Assembly: GCA_030737875.1 (NCBI GenBank)
Contig: CM060912.1
Span: forward strand, 332,246,731-332,310,730
Source: Allium sativum
Lineage: Eukaryota; Streptophyta; Magnoliopsida; Asparagales; Amaryllidaceae
DNA length: 64,000 nt
Reading direction: 5' to 3'
This document shows, piece after piece, positions 34,401 through 47,526 of this stretch. A model generated the notes under the pieces. That model ran no database searches. It was given only the letters and a program-made list of their open reading frames with translations, and was not told the DNA's origin. Position 1 is the stretch's first letter; each line of letters begins with the position of its first letter. A program made the translations under genes and the position numbers.

Positions 34401-35487
34401 ACCCCGGTATGAACCATAAACGGGAGAAGGAGCCCAGGGAGGACATGCGTTTCTTTTTAGCTAGGAGTGGTGTCATGGTATGGAGCCCAGACATTTTACT
34501 TATGTGGATGATGGAATGAGGCGCCTCAGATATTGAGTCCCTAGTGGCTCACATTTTATGCCCCAGAGGGCAGGGAAATGTATTGTCAGGCATAACTAAT
34601 CCACTAACATATTTGTAGACAGGCCCTGGCGCTTCTACGTGCAGTTGTGGCTGTATCCTGAGACACGGGTTAGATTGTCTCGAATTTGGTAAGGACGATC
34701 CCTTGCCTTGGTTCATAGATGGACATCCAACTTCCAATACGACATCATGCGGTTTTGACTGTAGAACTAGTATGGCGACATGATATATGGTACCCATGCT
34801 GTCTATGATTGATACATTTATATTTGATGTTGTTTTAAACACTATGCACTTATAATAATATCAAAATGATTTGTTTTATACGTATCAAGCATGTTTGGCT
34901 ATTATAAGGGAAAAACTCTATCCTCCGGCTTGCATTGCATTGTATGATGGGACGTGAATCTTATAATAGCTTCATTTTTCCAAAAAGCATTGCGTTGTTT
35001 TAATTTAAACAAAGATTCTTGTGGAGTAAACCCATTCCGTGTTATACGGCGTAGTCCCGTGATTCACCTAACTTTAAAATCAAGCCAATAACTATTTTCG
35101 TTCTCACACCAGTCCCGTGACTGACCTGGAGTTCATTGTTTTAACCTAAACTCTGGGTGCCCATATTTTCCACATGGGCAGGTAGTAGTTTTGGTTTTGC
35201 AGATATTATATTCACAGGCTCCTGGTTTACAGCTGAAGCGATATTCGGAAAGCTCTGTATCCGTTATTCCTTCTAGTTGTGTTATGTATTATTTTTCCGC
35301 TATTATGTAATTTAAATCTCTGATATTATATTTCCAATGTGTAATAATTATTCACACTCTGATATATTATTGTACTCTGATGTAATTGTTGTAATGAGCA
35401 ATGAAATGTTCTTCTGTTTGTGTTCTGATTTATCATGTTCTCAATTCAATCCGAATTTTCCTTTACGGGGAAGTTTGGGTCATTTCA
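31431..35487 (+). repeat. Giant-LTR 5' LTR, fragment 3 (to LTR end)
   Basis: This 4,057-bp stretch is collinear with 38607-42344 plus 48190-48561 of the 3' LTR. It ends '...gggtcatttca', two bases before a primer binding site. It includes short tandem 'agacattttagaattaaa' repeats (31455-31520) and AT microsatellites (about 31968-31985, 32312-32342). A sampled 185-bp stretch (34021-34205 against 41251 on) shows roughly 9% difference. No coding sequence was seen in either strand beyond LTR-shared chance frames. Confidence 0.9.
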
Positions 35488-36233
35488 GTTGGTATCAGAG
35501 CTTTGGTTTACAGAGGTCGAGAACAAGACACATTAGAACCGAACAAAAGAATTCATCAGAGATTGGATTAGTAATATCCAATAAGAATGACTAGTTAGAG
35601 ATAGGGTTAGTAATGCCCTAGAACGAGTGTGAAGAGTATTCGTTTTAAAATAAGAATGAAAACAAATTTAGTTTTGAAAATTTTATCTTAAAATATGTAT
35701 TTGAGTATATTATTTTATTTCGGACAATCGAGTATATGAAAATTTTGAATGTACGCGTAATTAACAGATATTCGAAGTCTCCATTATACTGGATAGGTAA
35801 AGAATCATACTCTAGTTGCCCGGAGATGATTCTAATGATGGAGCTCCATCATCAGTATTTGTGTTCGAGTTTCGAAAGTAGTATATCTATATATTTCCAT
35901 TGACTGGTGTGAGAACCAAAATATAGATAGGGTTTAATTTTGTGACTTGGCATTAAAAATATGATTTTTGACTACATATAAAATTTAAATATATTTTAAA
36001 AGCTAATCAACTAATTGATTGCTAGTTGTAATGTTTGATTATTAGCTTAATTTATAAAATTATTGGAATGATAATTAACAAACCAATATATAAAAGAATG
36101 ATAAATTTTGCTAAATCGAATTTAATATTGAACTGAATAGAAAATTGATTAGAATTGAAAGTTGAGTTGGTTAGTTGAACAACTTTCAGCTCCGTTCCTT
36201 TTCGAGGACGAAAAGATTTTTAGTGGGGGAGAT
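35488..36233 (+). mobile_element. Internal region of the giant-LTR element (non-coding, about 746 bp)
   Basis: It opens with a primer binding site for initiator tRNA-Met type priming ('tggtatcagagctttggttt', about 35490-35509). It closes with 'cgaggacgaaaagattttta' and the polypurine tract 'gtgggggagat' (about 36223-36233) before the 3' LTR. There is no gag or pol and no ORF of note between. The closing motif resembles Tekay/Del chromoviruses, so this is a non-autonomous derivative that would need proteins supplied in trans. Confidence 0.85.
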
Positions 36234-39200
36234 TGTAACAACCCGAAATTTCTGAACCAATTTAAAAATTTTATTTTGGCAATTTTAATGGAATTTTAAT
36301 ATTTAAAATAATTTATTTTAATTAATAACAACTAAAAATTTGTTTAAATCGAAGTTAGAACGAATAAATTTAATTTAATTATAAAACGAGCCTGAAATGG
36401 CATGGTAGTTTGAAGATTTGATTTCAAATTTCAAATTTCAAATGAATGTACAGGATTCAAAATAAATCGGATTTCAGTGAAGCGAGAAATATTTGAATCT
36501 GTTTGAAAGTATCTTTCTAATGAATGTGAAGAATTCAAATTTCATAATAGCAATAAAAAGTTATGTCCAGTTTAAAATTTAGAATATTCACTATGGAATT
36601 TATATATATATTTTGTTATAATATATAGCCATTTTACAAATGACCTCCGTTTTCAACGAAACCACTTTGTTGGATCCGAGATGTCAAATTATTGCTACAT
36701 TCCAATTTTCATAATTTTTGGAATTAATATGTGAGCGTAGTAAATTTAAATGTGTTTGGTAATTTAAATTTGAATTGGATCGACCAGAAAATAACCATTT
36801 TTCAAATGATCTCCAAATTCGACGAATTTAGTTTTGTTAGGACCGTATCATCAAAACATAACTAGATATTTTTTTTTATAATTTTTGGAGTCAGTATGTA
36901 GCCCCGCTAAATTAAAATGTACGTTCAAATTTAATATATATTGATTTATATTTTAATTTTGATAAAAACCGTTCGAAATGGCTTACGAAACATATACTAT
37001 TATGTCCGGAATAGGGGTATTTAACTAGGGGCGATAGTCATTGGGCCTCGTTTGGAGTCCGGACCGATTAGCAAGTAATTTATGAATTAAAAATTATATT
37101 AAATAATATATATATATAGATTTTCTCGAGAACCCTAATTCATTACTCCCAAAACCCGCCGTCAGGAAGAAAAAGAAGGAACGACCACCATCCTCAGAAA
37201 TTCATGCCCTATTATCTCCCAATCCAAGAAAAAATATCAAGCACTTATAACTGAAAAAATGGAGAGCACGATGGGATCTTTAAGATCAACGGTTGAGATC
37301 GATTTTAGTGGGTTATCTTTCTCAGATTGGGGGCAAGTACAACTCGTGTTCGAAGCTATTTTTGGGGAAGACGGGGGGTTCGAAGTTCGAGGGGGCAAGG
37401 GGGAGGTTTGAGGTGATGACGGCTTCGGAGGGGTGGCCGACGATCCAGTTCCCGTCGCCGGATTGTGAGCAATGGTGAAGGATTTGAGTTCAAAGGGTGG
37501 TTCATTTTCCTGTAAACAATTTCAAACGGGGAAGGAGAAGGGTATAAAAGGAATTTATTTATTTAATTTTAATTATTTCGAACTTGTAATTATTGCAAAT
37601 ATTATTGTATCTCTCCTATACGAGGTCGGAATGGAACGATTCAAGTTGCGTTGGATTCACAGCAACGAACGCAACAACACGGAACTGACCAGAACAGAAA
37701 TTGAGCTAACTGGGATTTTCGACTGAGCTGAACGCACGGTCTAATTCAGTTAAAACAATCGTTAATTAACAATTTCGAAACCGGTCAAGGTGAGAACTCC
37801 TCATTAAAAATTATGCACAGTTATTTATTTATTTTGATAACTGAAAAATATATTGAATTGCCAGCGTAGATTTTTATCAGTTTAACTATTATGAACTATA
37901 TACATTGCATGTTAGATCACTTTCCTCGTCCACAGACCATGAAAGATTTAAATTGACTGTGTTGTATGTTGGGTGTGATGTTGAAATATTGAACGTATTA
38001 AAAATAATGTTAACATTAATGTGGTATTTGAAATTAAATTATAAATATTTATTTATAATTTAAAATAGTGAAAATTGGTTAAGTTTAAAAATAATTCAAT
38101 CTGAATTAGAATTGGTTAAATTTGTTAACCAATAATTTATTTAAATTCACTGTTGTTGTTTGAAAACCCCACACGAGTATTGGGATGATTTGGCATAAAC
38201 TAATCCCAATATTTAATTATATGTCAATCGATAGATTGACAGGCTGTGTTGAGCGTTATTTTTTTATGTTAATGCTCACACAGTTGTAAATTTCAGTCTG
38301 GTTGTGAATGGACTGTTTGTTGATTATTTTATCATTATTGTTGTATACATGCGATGTATGAAATCCATATAATTAAAATTATATGTAATTGATTGAGTTG
38401 CATTCCAATTCATAAATAAAGAACATTTTTAAATAAAAGACTTTTTAAATAAAGAATATTTTTGAAATAAAGAATCTTTTAAAATAAAGAATATTTTAAA
38501 ATAAAATGTGTTGACAATAAAAATCACATTTTTATTGTATGTATAGAGAATAACAGAAGTATTCGTTAAAATACATTTTTGTACATTAAAAATGTCACTT
38601 TTTAACATGATATTGAGAATAGAATAAAATAACACTAAAGAATGGAAATAACATTTTAGATTGAAAATAACATTTTAGAATTAAACAGACATTTTAGAAT
38701 TAAGAAGACATTTTAGAATTAAAAAGACATTTCAGAATAAAGCACATTTTGAAATAAAGAATTTAAAATAAGGAATCTTTAAATATAAAGAATATTTTAA
38801 AATAAAATGTTTTAACACTAAAAATCACATTTTTATTGTTTGTATAAAGAATAAAAGAAGCATTTGCTAAAATACATTTTTGTTAGATAAAAATATTATT
38901 TTTAACATGTTAATGAAGTGAATGAAATATTCATGTATTGAATAGAATTTTTGAACAATAAAAAAAATTACATTTTTATTGTATATACGAATTATAAAAT
39001 GTACATGTAATGAAAAAATATTTGTTCATTAAAAATATTCTTTTTAACGAAAATAGGAATATATAAAAATGTACATGTAATAAAATATATATATATATTT
39101 GTTCATTAAAATATTCTTTTTAATGTTATATTTTTTTTGTTCAATAAAAATATTCTTTTTTACATGTAACGAAATAAATGGTTTTGGAATCACCAAAAGA

Positions 39201-42200
39201 ATTACATATATATAAATTAAAATAATGTTCAATGAAGAATAAGATTATGATTTTTATGCTCAATTTTGAATGGACGAAAAAATATAAAAATATGTAGCCG
39301 AGTTAAGTATCCAACGCCATTTTTAACCCGAACGGGTTTATTGATCGATTTTATTCGTTTTATAATGAATATCGAAACGAAGTGATTTCAAAATTTAATA
39401 TTTTTAAAATATTATCATTTTAATATGATAAAAATATAGAATATTCAATTTTGATTTAAAATTGAAAATGAAGTTGGAATCGTTTTGAAATAAATTTATA
39501 AATAGTTTATAAAATATGTTTTAAATGGAAAACGATGAAATATATATAATGTATATATTAAATATATTTAATGGCCTGAATAGAACGTGCCGCGCATCGA
39601 CCGTTCGCGAATTTCAACCATTAACTTTAAATTGGCGTAACGGGAGATTCGACTGTCAGATTCTCCTAAAACCAGAACCGTTGGGTTCGTACCGAAAAGA
39701 GCTTTCCCATGAATATAAGAGATTTGAAATCTAACGGTTGGGATTGGAATTATGTCCAAATCAAATTTGGAAAAGGTCGTTGTAAATGCAGTTCGATGGC
39801 CGTTATTGGAAACTGACTGTAAGGGGCTAAGTAAAATTATTTAAAATATGGAAAAATTATGTAAAATCAAAATAAATTATTTGAAAAGAATTTGGATGTA
39901 AATTTCCAATTTTGTAAAGATAAAAATATATTTTTATCAAAATGAACTAGTTATTAACTACAATAATAATACAATGTTTTTAAATAAATAAATTGGAATT
40001 GAATAAAAGAATTGGATTTCGGGTTTGTCATGAACGGTGCCTTAAATAACACTGTGCTTAAACCCCGGATGAAAAGAATAAATCTTTTAATTAAGATTAT
40101 TAGAGTTTCCGCTTATATTTAGTAATTGGAATAAAATGATATGTGAATTGGGTTTATCGTGAACGGTGTTTTTAAATGACTTACTTCTTTAACCCAATTA
40201 ACAGTGAAATTACAGTTTGGAATTTATAAATATTTTATTAAGATTTAAATGGAAATTTACAAAGTAAAGTTTTCCAATTTAATGAGGGAAATTGTAATTG
40301 ATTGGAATTCGATTTGGTAATAATCGAGATGAGCTTCTATGAATGAAGACCGTTACTATATATGGAATTTAAAAGGCTTTGTCGTTATTCCATTTATATT
40401 ATTAGTCCGATACGGAAATTTATATCGATTATATATTGATCTGATTTCTGAAAAGATTCCATATTTAATGGAAGATGATTTTGGGTTTATCGTGAACTGT
40501 GTTTTAAATAACATTTTTCTTTGACCCAGTTAAAGATAAGATTAAATTCTTAAAATTTGAATAATCATTAAGTAATGATTTTTGAAATAAAAACTAAACT
40601 AGAGTTTTAATGGATTTAATTTGATTAAAATGGGAAAGAGATAATGAAATTTATCGAATTCATAAAATGATCGAGAATGGGGTACCACCAGTTTCACTCC
40701 AGGCAGTAGTTAATTCTTTAGTTACATTTAAATGTGAAATGGTAATTAGATTTACCGATAACACTATGGGTGTAAGATATGGGCTACTAGTTTTGCTCCA
40801 TGGGATGAATAGGTTGGGATTGGGATAATAAAAGAAATTATTACTTCGGTATGGTTTGATAATCCCCGACTAGTTAATAAAATCTTTTGAAATTGAAATT
40901 CAAAGGAAATTTAAAGAGAATAAATTTAAAAGAATTTATTTTTGATAAAATAAATGGGAACCCTTCCCTAATAATGTGAATATTTTATTAAAAGAATATT
41001 CTTTATTGGAATGAGGAGTATGATGTGTTTTTATAGCACTTGATTTTAAAATACGCGAATTATTCGGAAAGCTCGGGTTTAACCCATTATGAATAATTAA
41101 TACGACGACCAAAAGTCGAAGATGAAGACGGTGGTTGAAGACCGGAGTTCTTCACATCGTTTAGGAGATTACCGATGTCTTGATTGGGCCGTACACCCAA
41201 GACAAGGTAATAAGTGGTGATCGTCCAAACGTACTTGGAGATCGACAGATTTGCGAGGACCTCTCTACTATATTGGACTTATGAGACGAGGAATAAGGTG
41301 CCTCCAGTTTCGTTCAGACCCAAAATGGATTTGTAAATGGATGGTATGTCTGACATTGTATTCCTTTATGCTGTATTCGTTAATCTCTTCTAAATATATA
41401 TCTGTTTGTTGGCGGAGAATTTATTCTCTTGCTTAACACTCTTCTCTGAGACGTACGAGCTTAGAGGTTATATATTGGTAGAAATCAACGATATGTTCTG
41501 ACAATGTGGCATGCTAAGACGTAAATGATCAAGGCTTTTGTTGAAAATCAGAGCCTTGTGGTTGATGATCAAAGAACAACTTACTTAGGCATAGCTTTGT
41601 GTATAGCGTTACTTCTCAAGCCTCACACCCCGGTATGAACCAGAAACGGGAGAAGGACCCCAGGGAGGACATGCGTTTCTTTCTAACTAGAAGTGGTGTC
41701 ATGGAATGGAGCCCAGACATTTTACTTATGTGGATGATGGAATGAGGCGCCTCCGATATTGAGTCCCTAGTTGCTCACATTTTATGCCCCATAGGGCAGG
41801 GAAACGTATTGTTCAGGCATAACTAATCCATAACATATTTATGGACCAGCCCTGGCGCTTCTAGGTGCAGTTGCAGCTGTATCTTGAGACACGGGTTAGA
41901 ATGTATCGAATTCGGTAAGGACAATCCCTTGCCTTGGTACATAGATAGAAATCCAACTTCCAATACGACATCATGCAGTTTTGATTGTAGAACTAGTATG
42001 GCGACATGATATATGGTACCCACGCCGTCTATGATTGATACATTTATATTTGAAGTTGTTTTAAACACTATGCACTTATAATAATATCAAAATGATTTGT
42101 TTTATACGTGTCAAGCATGTTTGGCTAATATAAGGGAAAACTCTATCCTCCGGCTTGCTTTGCCTTGTGCGATGGGACTTGAGTCTTATAATAGCTTCAT

Positions 42201-42341
42201 TTTTCCAAAAAGCATTGCGTTGTTTTATATTAAACTAAGATTCATGTGGAGTAAACCCGTTCCATGTTATACGGCGTGGTCCCATGATTTATCTAACTTT
42301 AAAATCAAGCTAATAACTGTTTTAGTTCTCACACCAGTCCC

Positions 42342-42344
42342 ATG
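42342..42344. other. CACTA target site duplication, left copy (ATG)
   Basis: ATG here and at 48190-48192. The uninterrupted LTR copy at about 35110-35120 has a single site ('cccgtgactgacctgg'), so the 3-bp duplication is established by comparison with an empty site. Confidence 0.93.
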
Positions 42345-42479
42345 AACTACACCAGAAAATGCCAATTTGGCAGTGCCCATGGCCGTATCAAAATCGATTT
42401 GGCAGTGCCCTGGACCGTATCAAAAAATGGCGTCTCTATTGTCTTGATACGGTTTAAACCCGTATCAAATTAATAAATC

Positions 42480-43307
42480 TCATATAACTGATCAACAATA
42501 TTACATTTAAATATCGAGTACATACTACATACACAAACCAATCCTCCTGAGGTTTCAAGAAATTCAAGAAATACATAAACAAACAAATCAATTCTTATCA
42601 ATGAAATAAATTTTGTGGTGGTTAGTTATCAAATACTATAGCCATCATCGAACTCCAGAATATCTTGCGAATGTCATTAGGAAGTCGGAATGCCTGTATG
42701 ACTTACCTGAATATCATTAGGAAGTCCAAACTAAATTATAATATATACAACATAGTACGTTCGACAAACTTACCTGAATGCCTACATGACTGCAGAGGTA
42801 AAAATCAAACTCGGTTCGATGACAAATGCTTGAATCAACAACGGTACCTGAAATCAAGTAGCATGCAAGTTTAAAAATACAAGTAAAACTGGCTGCAAAA
42901 GAAAGGAAGAAAAACAGTCTACCAACATGATTTTTGTGTGCATCATAACAGAAAAAAGAAAAATGTAGCAAAGGTGGTCTGTAAAATTAACTAGCAACGA
43001 CTTGTATACAGGTACAGACTTTAAGCTATAAAATGTTCTTTGGATACAGGTAGGGACTTTAAGCTATAAAATGTTAAAAAAGGACGGTTAAAACAATGTA
43101 GCCTAGCTACACCTCCAATCTAACGAAAATATAATGGGAAGTGGCAAAGCTTTCAATGGCCTTTAACAAAAAAAATCAATATATGTAAACAGATTAAAAA
43201 AAAGGATACCATAAATTGCTCTAGAAGTTCAGTGTTGCTAAAATTGTCAATCTGTAAATGAAAAATTTACTGTCTAACATAAACTCTAAATGACACAACA
43301 TCACCAA

Positions 43308-43392
<85 letters not shown>

Positions 43393-44227
43393 CTAAATGA
43401 CACAACATCACCAAAGATATATATATATATATAACTGGTAAGAAAACAGAACCTGTAAGCAGTGAGGTGCTCACATAATGCTATGAACAGATGTACAATT
43501 GAAGAGGCAAGCCAAAAAAATCCAGGATTTCCATTTTTTTTCATGTCTCATTTCTAGAGTCACCTCCATTTTCAAGTTACCACACATGCCTCATTTCTGT
43601 ATTGCTAGTACTGTCATCGAATTTAACATGAATGTGTATATGCTGCATGCCAATATAGTAGTTTTTTTATAAAAAAAAATTAAACGAAAACATACTTTAG
43701 CACAAACAGTTCCGAGAAGTGGATCTTTATATGCTTTTTTTCAATAGTAGAAGAAGAGCTTCAGGTCGAAATGCTAAAGAACAAGACATGTGATTTACGG
43801 AAGATGGCCATTATTTGACTGGCTAAGACATATGATAGCCATTTGACTGAATTGAAATTACCTGATCATCTGTAAGAATTCCACCAGCACAATGAGCACT
43901 CTTCACTTTTTAAGTCATCCATGCCAAGGCTACTTTCTGTGTGTACTAAAGCTCATCAAATATATCATTATTTTGGGAAGAAAATAGCGCAATCTGCTAG
44001 AAACTAAGAAATATGAAATGAGAAGTGGTGAAGTTATTAATAGTAGAAAGATGGCATTGCCTGTACGCATGGTAGAAAATCAATCTATTAGTTAAACCAA
44101 ATATTAAAGAAGTACAATATTTGACTTGCAGTACAATAAATATAATAGAAGTACCAATTAAGCGCTTCAAAGATGCATTCAGAACACAGAGATTTTTTTT
44201 CTTAAAGTACATTTATAAGGACAAAAA
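42480..44227. other. CACTA left interior, no gene recognised
   Basis: AT-rich, with a local duplication around 'atcattaggaagtc' (about 42671 and 42712). A possible exon end on the minus strand, 'gatgatcag|gtaatt' near 43860, follows about 15 open codons ('SAHCAGGILTDDQ'), too short to call. Confidence 0.4.
43281..43434. repeat. (AT)n microsatellite with duplicated unique flank
   Basis: A stretch of about 70 bp of perfect AT (about 43310-43388) sits between two copies of 'aaactctaaatgacacaaca' plus 'tcaccaaaga'. A second, shorter AT run follows. This indicates unequal exchange or slippage that copied the flank along with the repeat. Confidence 0.9.
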
Positions 44228-44690
44228 GATTATTCTCAGTTCTGGACTGAGTTCGCAAACTCATTTTCGAATTGAGTTCGCAAACTCGTTCCGGAACTGA
44301 GTTCGCAAACTCATTTTCGATTTGAGTTCGCAAACTCAGTTCCGGAACGAGATTGCAAACTCAGTTTCGAACTGAGTTTGCAAACTTAGTTCGAAACTGA
44401 GTTTGTTGCAAACTCAGTTTTGGAAAGAGTTTGCGAACTTTTAACTCATCCTCCTTGTCTTCTTTGTCGATCCAAAAGGCAGGTTTTTCTAGTTTAACTT
44501 TTACATACTTCTGAGTTTGCAAACTCAGTTCCGGAACTAAATTTGCGAACTCGTTCTTTAACTAAGTTTGCAAACTCAGTTTCGGAAAGAGTTTGCAAAC
44601 TCAGTTTCAAATTGGGTTTGCAAACTCAGTTCGAGTTTGAACTCAGTTCGAAACTAATTTTGTTGCAAACTCAGTTCGTAGAACTAATTG
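44228..44690. repeat. Palindrome array 1 in the CACTA element
   Basis: Repeats alternate two perfect or near-perfect palindromes, GAGTTTGCAAACTC and AGTTCCGGAACT (variants 'agtttcgaact'), spaced a few bases apart. They are interrupted near 44440-44510 by unrelated sequence. Confidence 0.88.
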
Positions 44691-44827
44691 TAGCAAAATA
44701 TTGACTATGTTATCATGCCTTGCCACCGATCATGTAGCAGTAATGTCCTTAGATAGAGACAACATTACATAAACTATATTGTTATATGGTTCGCAGAAGA
44801 TTAAAAGCATTCTATACGAATGTATAC

Positions 44828-45195
44828 CTGTACAATTCCTTTGATATGCCAAACTTTGTGCTTTAAGACCACGATCCTCGAATCATGAGGGTGAAGTAAC
44901 CGTAGCTCTTCTCTTATAGTTTCATGACAAGCATTGTGCTCTGTAAAAAGTTGTACTGCGATCGCCTCGTTTAAACCTCTTTTATATTTCCCCAAAACCG
45001 CACGAGAATCGCCAGCATTTGCAATATACAACATGCCGCTGCATATAACACCTACTAAACAACATGGCCCAACCGCTGCTAGCTGAGGTTTTGTCGAAAA
45101 GACCCTCCTTACAATCGATAAAAAGCCTTCTTCTACAACTAGGAATGCTTTATGTATGACGTCTCCTGACATGCCTTGCTGTTCCGATGCAAATC
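44828..45195 (-). pseudogene. Captured exon of a plant clade-D-like protein phosphatase 2C
   Basis: This exon of 368 bp is open in frame, reading from 'FASEQQGMSGDVIHKAF' through 'TKPQLAAVG', 'YIANAGDSRAVLG' and 'EELRLLHPHD' to 'KHKVWHIKGIVQ'. These blocks match the middle of plant clade-D PP2C phosphatases; GDSRAV is a conserved PP2C motif. It is bounded by a good acceptor ('ttcacttgcag|ga', 45196) and a donor ('gtacag|gtatac', GT at 44827), at the exon borders I recall for this family. The metal-binding DGHGG motif and the C-terminal half are absent, so no active phosphatase is expected. One conserved Ser of 'GSCCLVG' is Pro here. The exon lies inside the CACTA element, so it is transduplicated host sequence. 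BLASTP would confirm the family. Confidence 0.85.
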
Positions 45196-45479
45196 CTGCA
45201 AGTGAAAACGTTAAAGACGCTGTCATCCTGAAGTACAAGACACTACATTTTGTATGCATTTAAATCTTTTACAGTTGGGCTATGAGTAAATATGCGAATG
45301 AGAATAATTTATACATAAAATATGCCTTTACGCAAAATGGAATCATGCGAATGAAAGAGTTAGTTTGGGAACTGACGATGAAGAGCAATGGAAATGAAGA
45401 TAAGAGCAATGGAAATTTGCCAAAATAGACACAAAAGCAGTACCTCTTCATTACAAAGTGTTGCCAAAACTGTACCTCT

Positions 45480-45745
45480 TCATTACAGAGCTTGCTATCA
45501 AACAGCAAGCAAGCTTGCTGTGTCAAACATCAAGCAAGTTTGCTGTGTCAAACAGACAACTTGCTTGCTGGTTGACACAGCAAGCCAGCTTGTTGTTTCC
45601 GCAAGCCTGAGCTTGCTGTGTCAAACAGCAAGCTTTCTTGCTGTTTGACACAGCAAGCCGGCAGCAAGCCAGCTTGCTGTTTCCGCAAGCCTGAGCTTGC
45701 TGTGAAACAATAAGCCGGCTTGCTGTTTGAGACAGCAAACATATT
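45480..45745. repeat. Palindrome array 2 in the CACTA element
   Basis: Repeats of 'agcaagcttgctg' and 'cagcaagccggcttgctg' (cores AGCAAGCTTGCT and AGCCGGCT, self-complementary) are joined by 'tgtcaaaca' or 'tttccgcaagcctg'. ORFs of 60-90 codons across it are repeat artefacts. Confidence 0.88.
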
Positions 45746-47196
45746 ATCATACAACAATCTAAAAGTAATTCAATGCACGTACCGTTCTACATGATAGTAA
45801 TTTGCAATCCTATAAATGTTGAGAATTCCAAATGCTCCTCCCATGTGAATATGTCATTAAGTTTAAGGCTGTGCATATATATAACAGTGTACTTATATAA
45901 ATACCGTCTATTATGTATTATAATTACATAAAAATGTTTTTTCTATCTTACTCGGGCCTCTTAAAATGCATCATAGATGTACAATGTAAAACATGATAAT
46001 ATACCAAACTGATAATAGCACAAACATTTTTCCATATGTAATAAAAATTTAGCTAAGGATACAACGCAGAATTTGAGCTCTATAACATAGTTTGGCATTT
46101 GAGCCTACATCCAATTGTGAAGGATTTGATAGTTTTGCTGCTGATTTGGAGTTACGAAATTTTGGATTGGTGTCCGACATGACAATAAACATGGAGTTTT
46201 ACAAGTGTCAAAAGATCCCAAAAAACGAAGCATACAAGTGGTATTTATAGGTAGAGAACAACATGGACATGGCTGAAACTTCACAGGGAAGTCGGATTGG
46301 ATTTATTCCTACCCTTTTTGTTCAAAAAAATAATGAAAGAGATGGGTTAGATTATGAACCATACAATAATAAAAGAATGAAGAATTAGGAATATATTTAA
46401 ATGAAATTAAAAACAAACTACCATCTAGGCGTCTACCAAATAAATGTGTAAATACATACACCAGTTTCTTTTTCAAGACGCATATGTAAGAAATTAGATG
46501 TACTAAAGAGACAAATAACAATATTTGGCTTAGCGTAAATCCAGGGAAAAGAGAATATCAAAACTTAATAAGATTTCATTGAAAGCATATGTTTTCCTTT
46601 AGAGATGAAAAAAAATATAAAAAGAAAACCCAACAATAACCTGATAACCTTGCCCGATGGTCAAGCTCACTTAGACACACATCTATTCACTTAAGAAGGA
46701 AAAAAAGTGAAGACGACAAACATAAAAAATGAACTTGTTATGCTAGAGCAGTTGAAAAGTTTAAAAATAAAATTTACCGCACTTGTAGGGATTACGAGTG
46801 GTAAATAATAATAGTAATTAAAAAAAATTGTGACAAATATATCATCCTGCTCTTTCCTTCGTTTCTTGTCTCTTCTAATTCTTTTCCAAAACCAATATCA
46901 CAAACAAAACTGAAATAGCGACATATATGTAGTACATGTAGCTGCTTGTAATGTTCTCTAAAGTCAAATAACAATTAAATCGCTATTGAATTCAGAAATT
47001 ACATCAACTAATGTTGGCACATCTAATTATGGGATTCCCATTGTGTACATACAAAAACAGGGACTAAATAAGAAGGATATTATCTGAATATTACAGGGAG
47101 AATGTTCCGTATTTGTCAGGATTCTGAGACTTATTGGACATTTTGAGGTATGCTTAATAAACACTGAGATTGAACTAGAGTCAACCAAAGATTTAC
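45746..47196. other. CACTA interior, no gene recognised
   Basis: AT-rich sequence. If the exons at 47284 and 45195 are joined, this is mostly intron. No further exon was supported by eye. Confidence 0.5.
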
Positions 47197-47284
47197 CTTG
47201 AGCATCAGAAAAGACTTGAATCTTGTCGTCAATAGCTAATGCACCTGCTGCAAATGATGAGCAGGCGATAATGTTGCTTGACAT
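47197..47284 (-). pseudogene. Candidate first coding exon of a chimeric CACTA-borne gene
   Basis: An ATG at 47284 opens 29 codons (MSSNIIACSSFAAGALAIDD... ) and stops at a consensus donor, 'gctcaag|gtaaat' (GT at 47196). It leaves a codon after its first base. The PP2C exon downstream begins with the last two bases of a codon, so direct splicing keeps the frame (a Gly codon at the joint). I do not recognise the family. It may be a fragment of a second captured gene or chance sequence. Confidence 0.45.
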
Positions 47285-47526
47285 TGTTTCCCCTTTTTCT
47301 TCTTCTTTCTCCTTTCAAAATAAATCAAATGATGTACAAAAATATCCAACCATACTTCTATATAATATCAAGTAACAAAAAAGTTACCTATATAACACAA
47401 CTCTCTTCAAACTCATAGAATTGAGTTGATTTAATTCATATCAGTAGACTTTACATGATCTAAAGAGCATGTAGGAAGTAACTCCACATGCTTCTGAAAA
47501 TCTTCATCCTCTGAAATCAGATCTAA

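Noticed and set aside
37293..37726. Possible small genes in the giant LTR (61 and 84 codons)
   Set aside because: No homologue visible, no splice or promoter context, and the other LTR copy of this stretch is outside the window, so conservation cannot be tested.
43221..43544. 107-codon ORF with a long Tyr-Ile repeat
   Set aside because: It is the translation of an (AT)n microsatellite.
44228..44690. Possible CRISPR-like array in the CACTA element
   Set aside because: Short palindromes alternate with irregular spacing, there are no spacers of constant length, and the context is eukaryotic.
45388..45757. Several 60-86 codon ORFs
   Set aside because: They run through palindrome array 2; periodic repeats keep frames open by chance.
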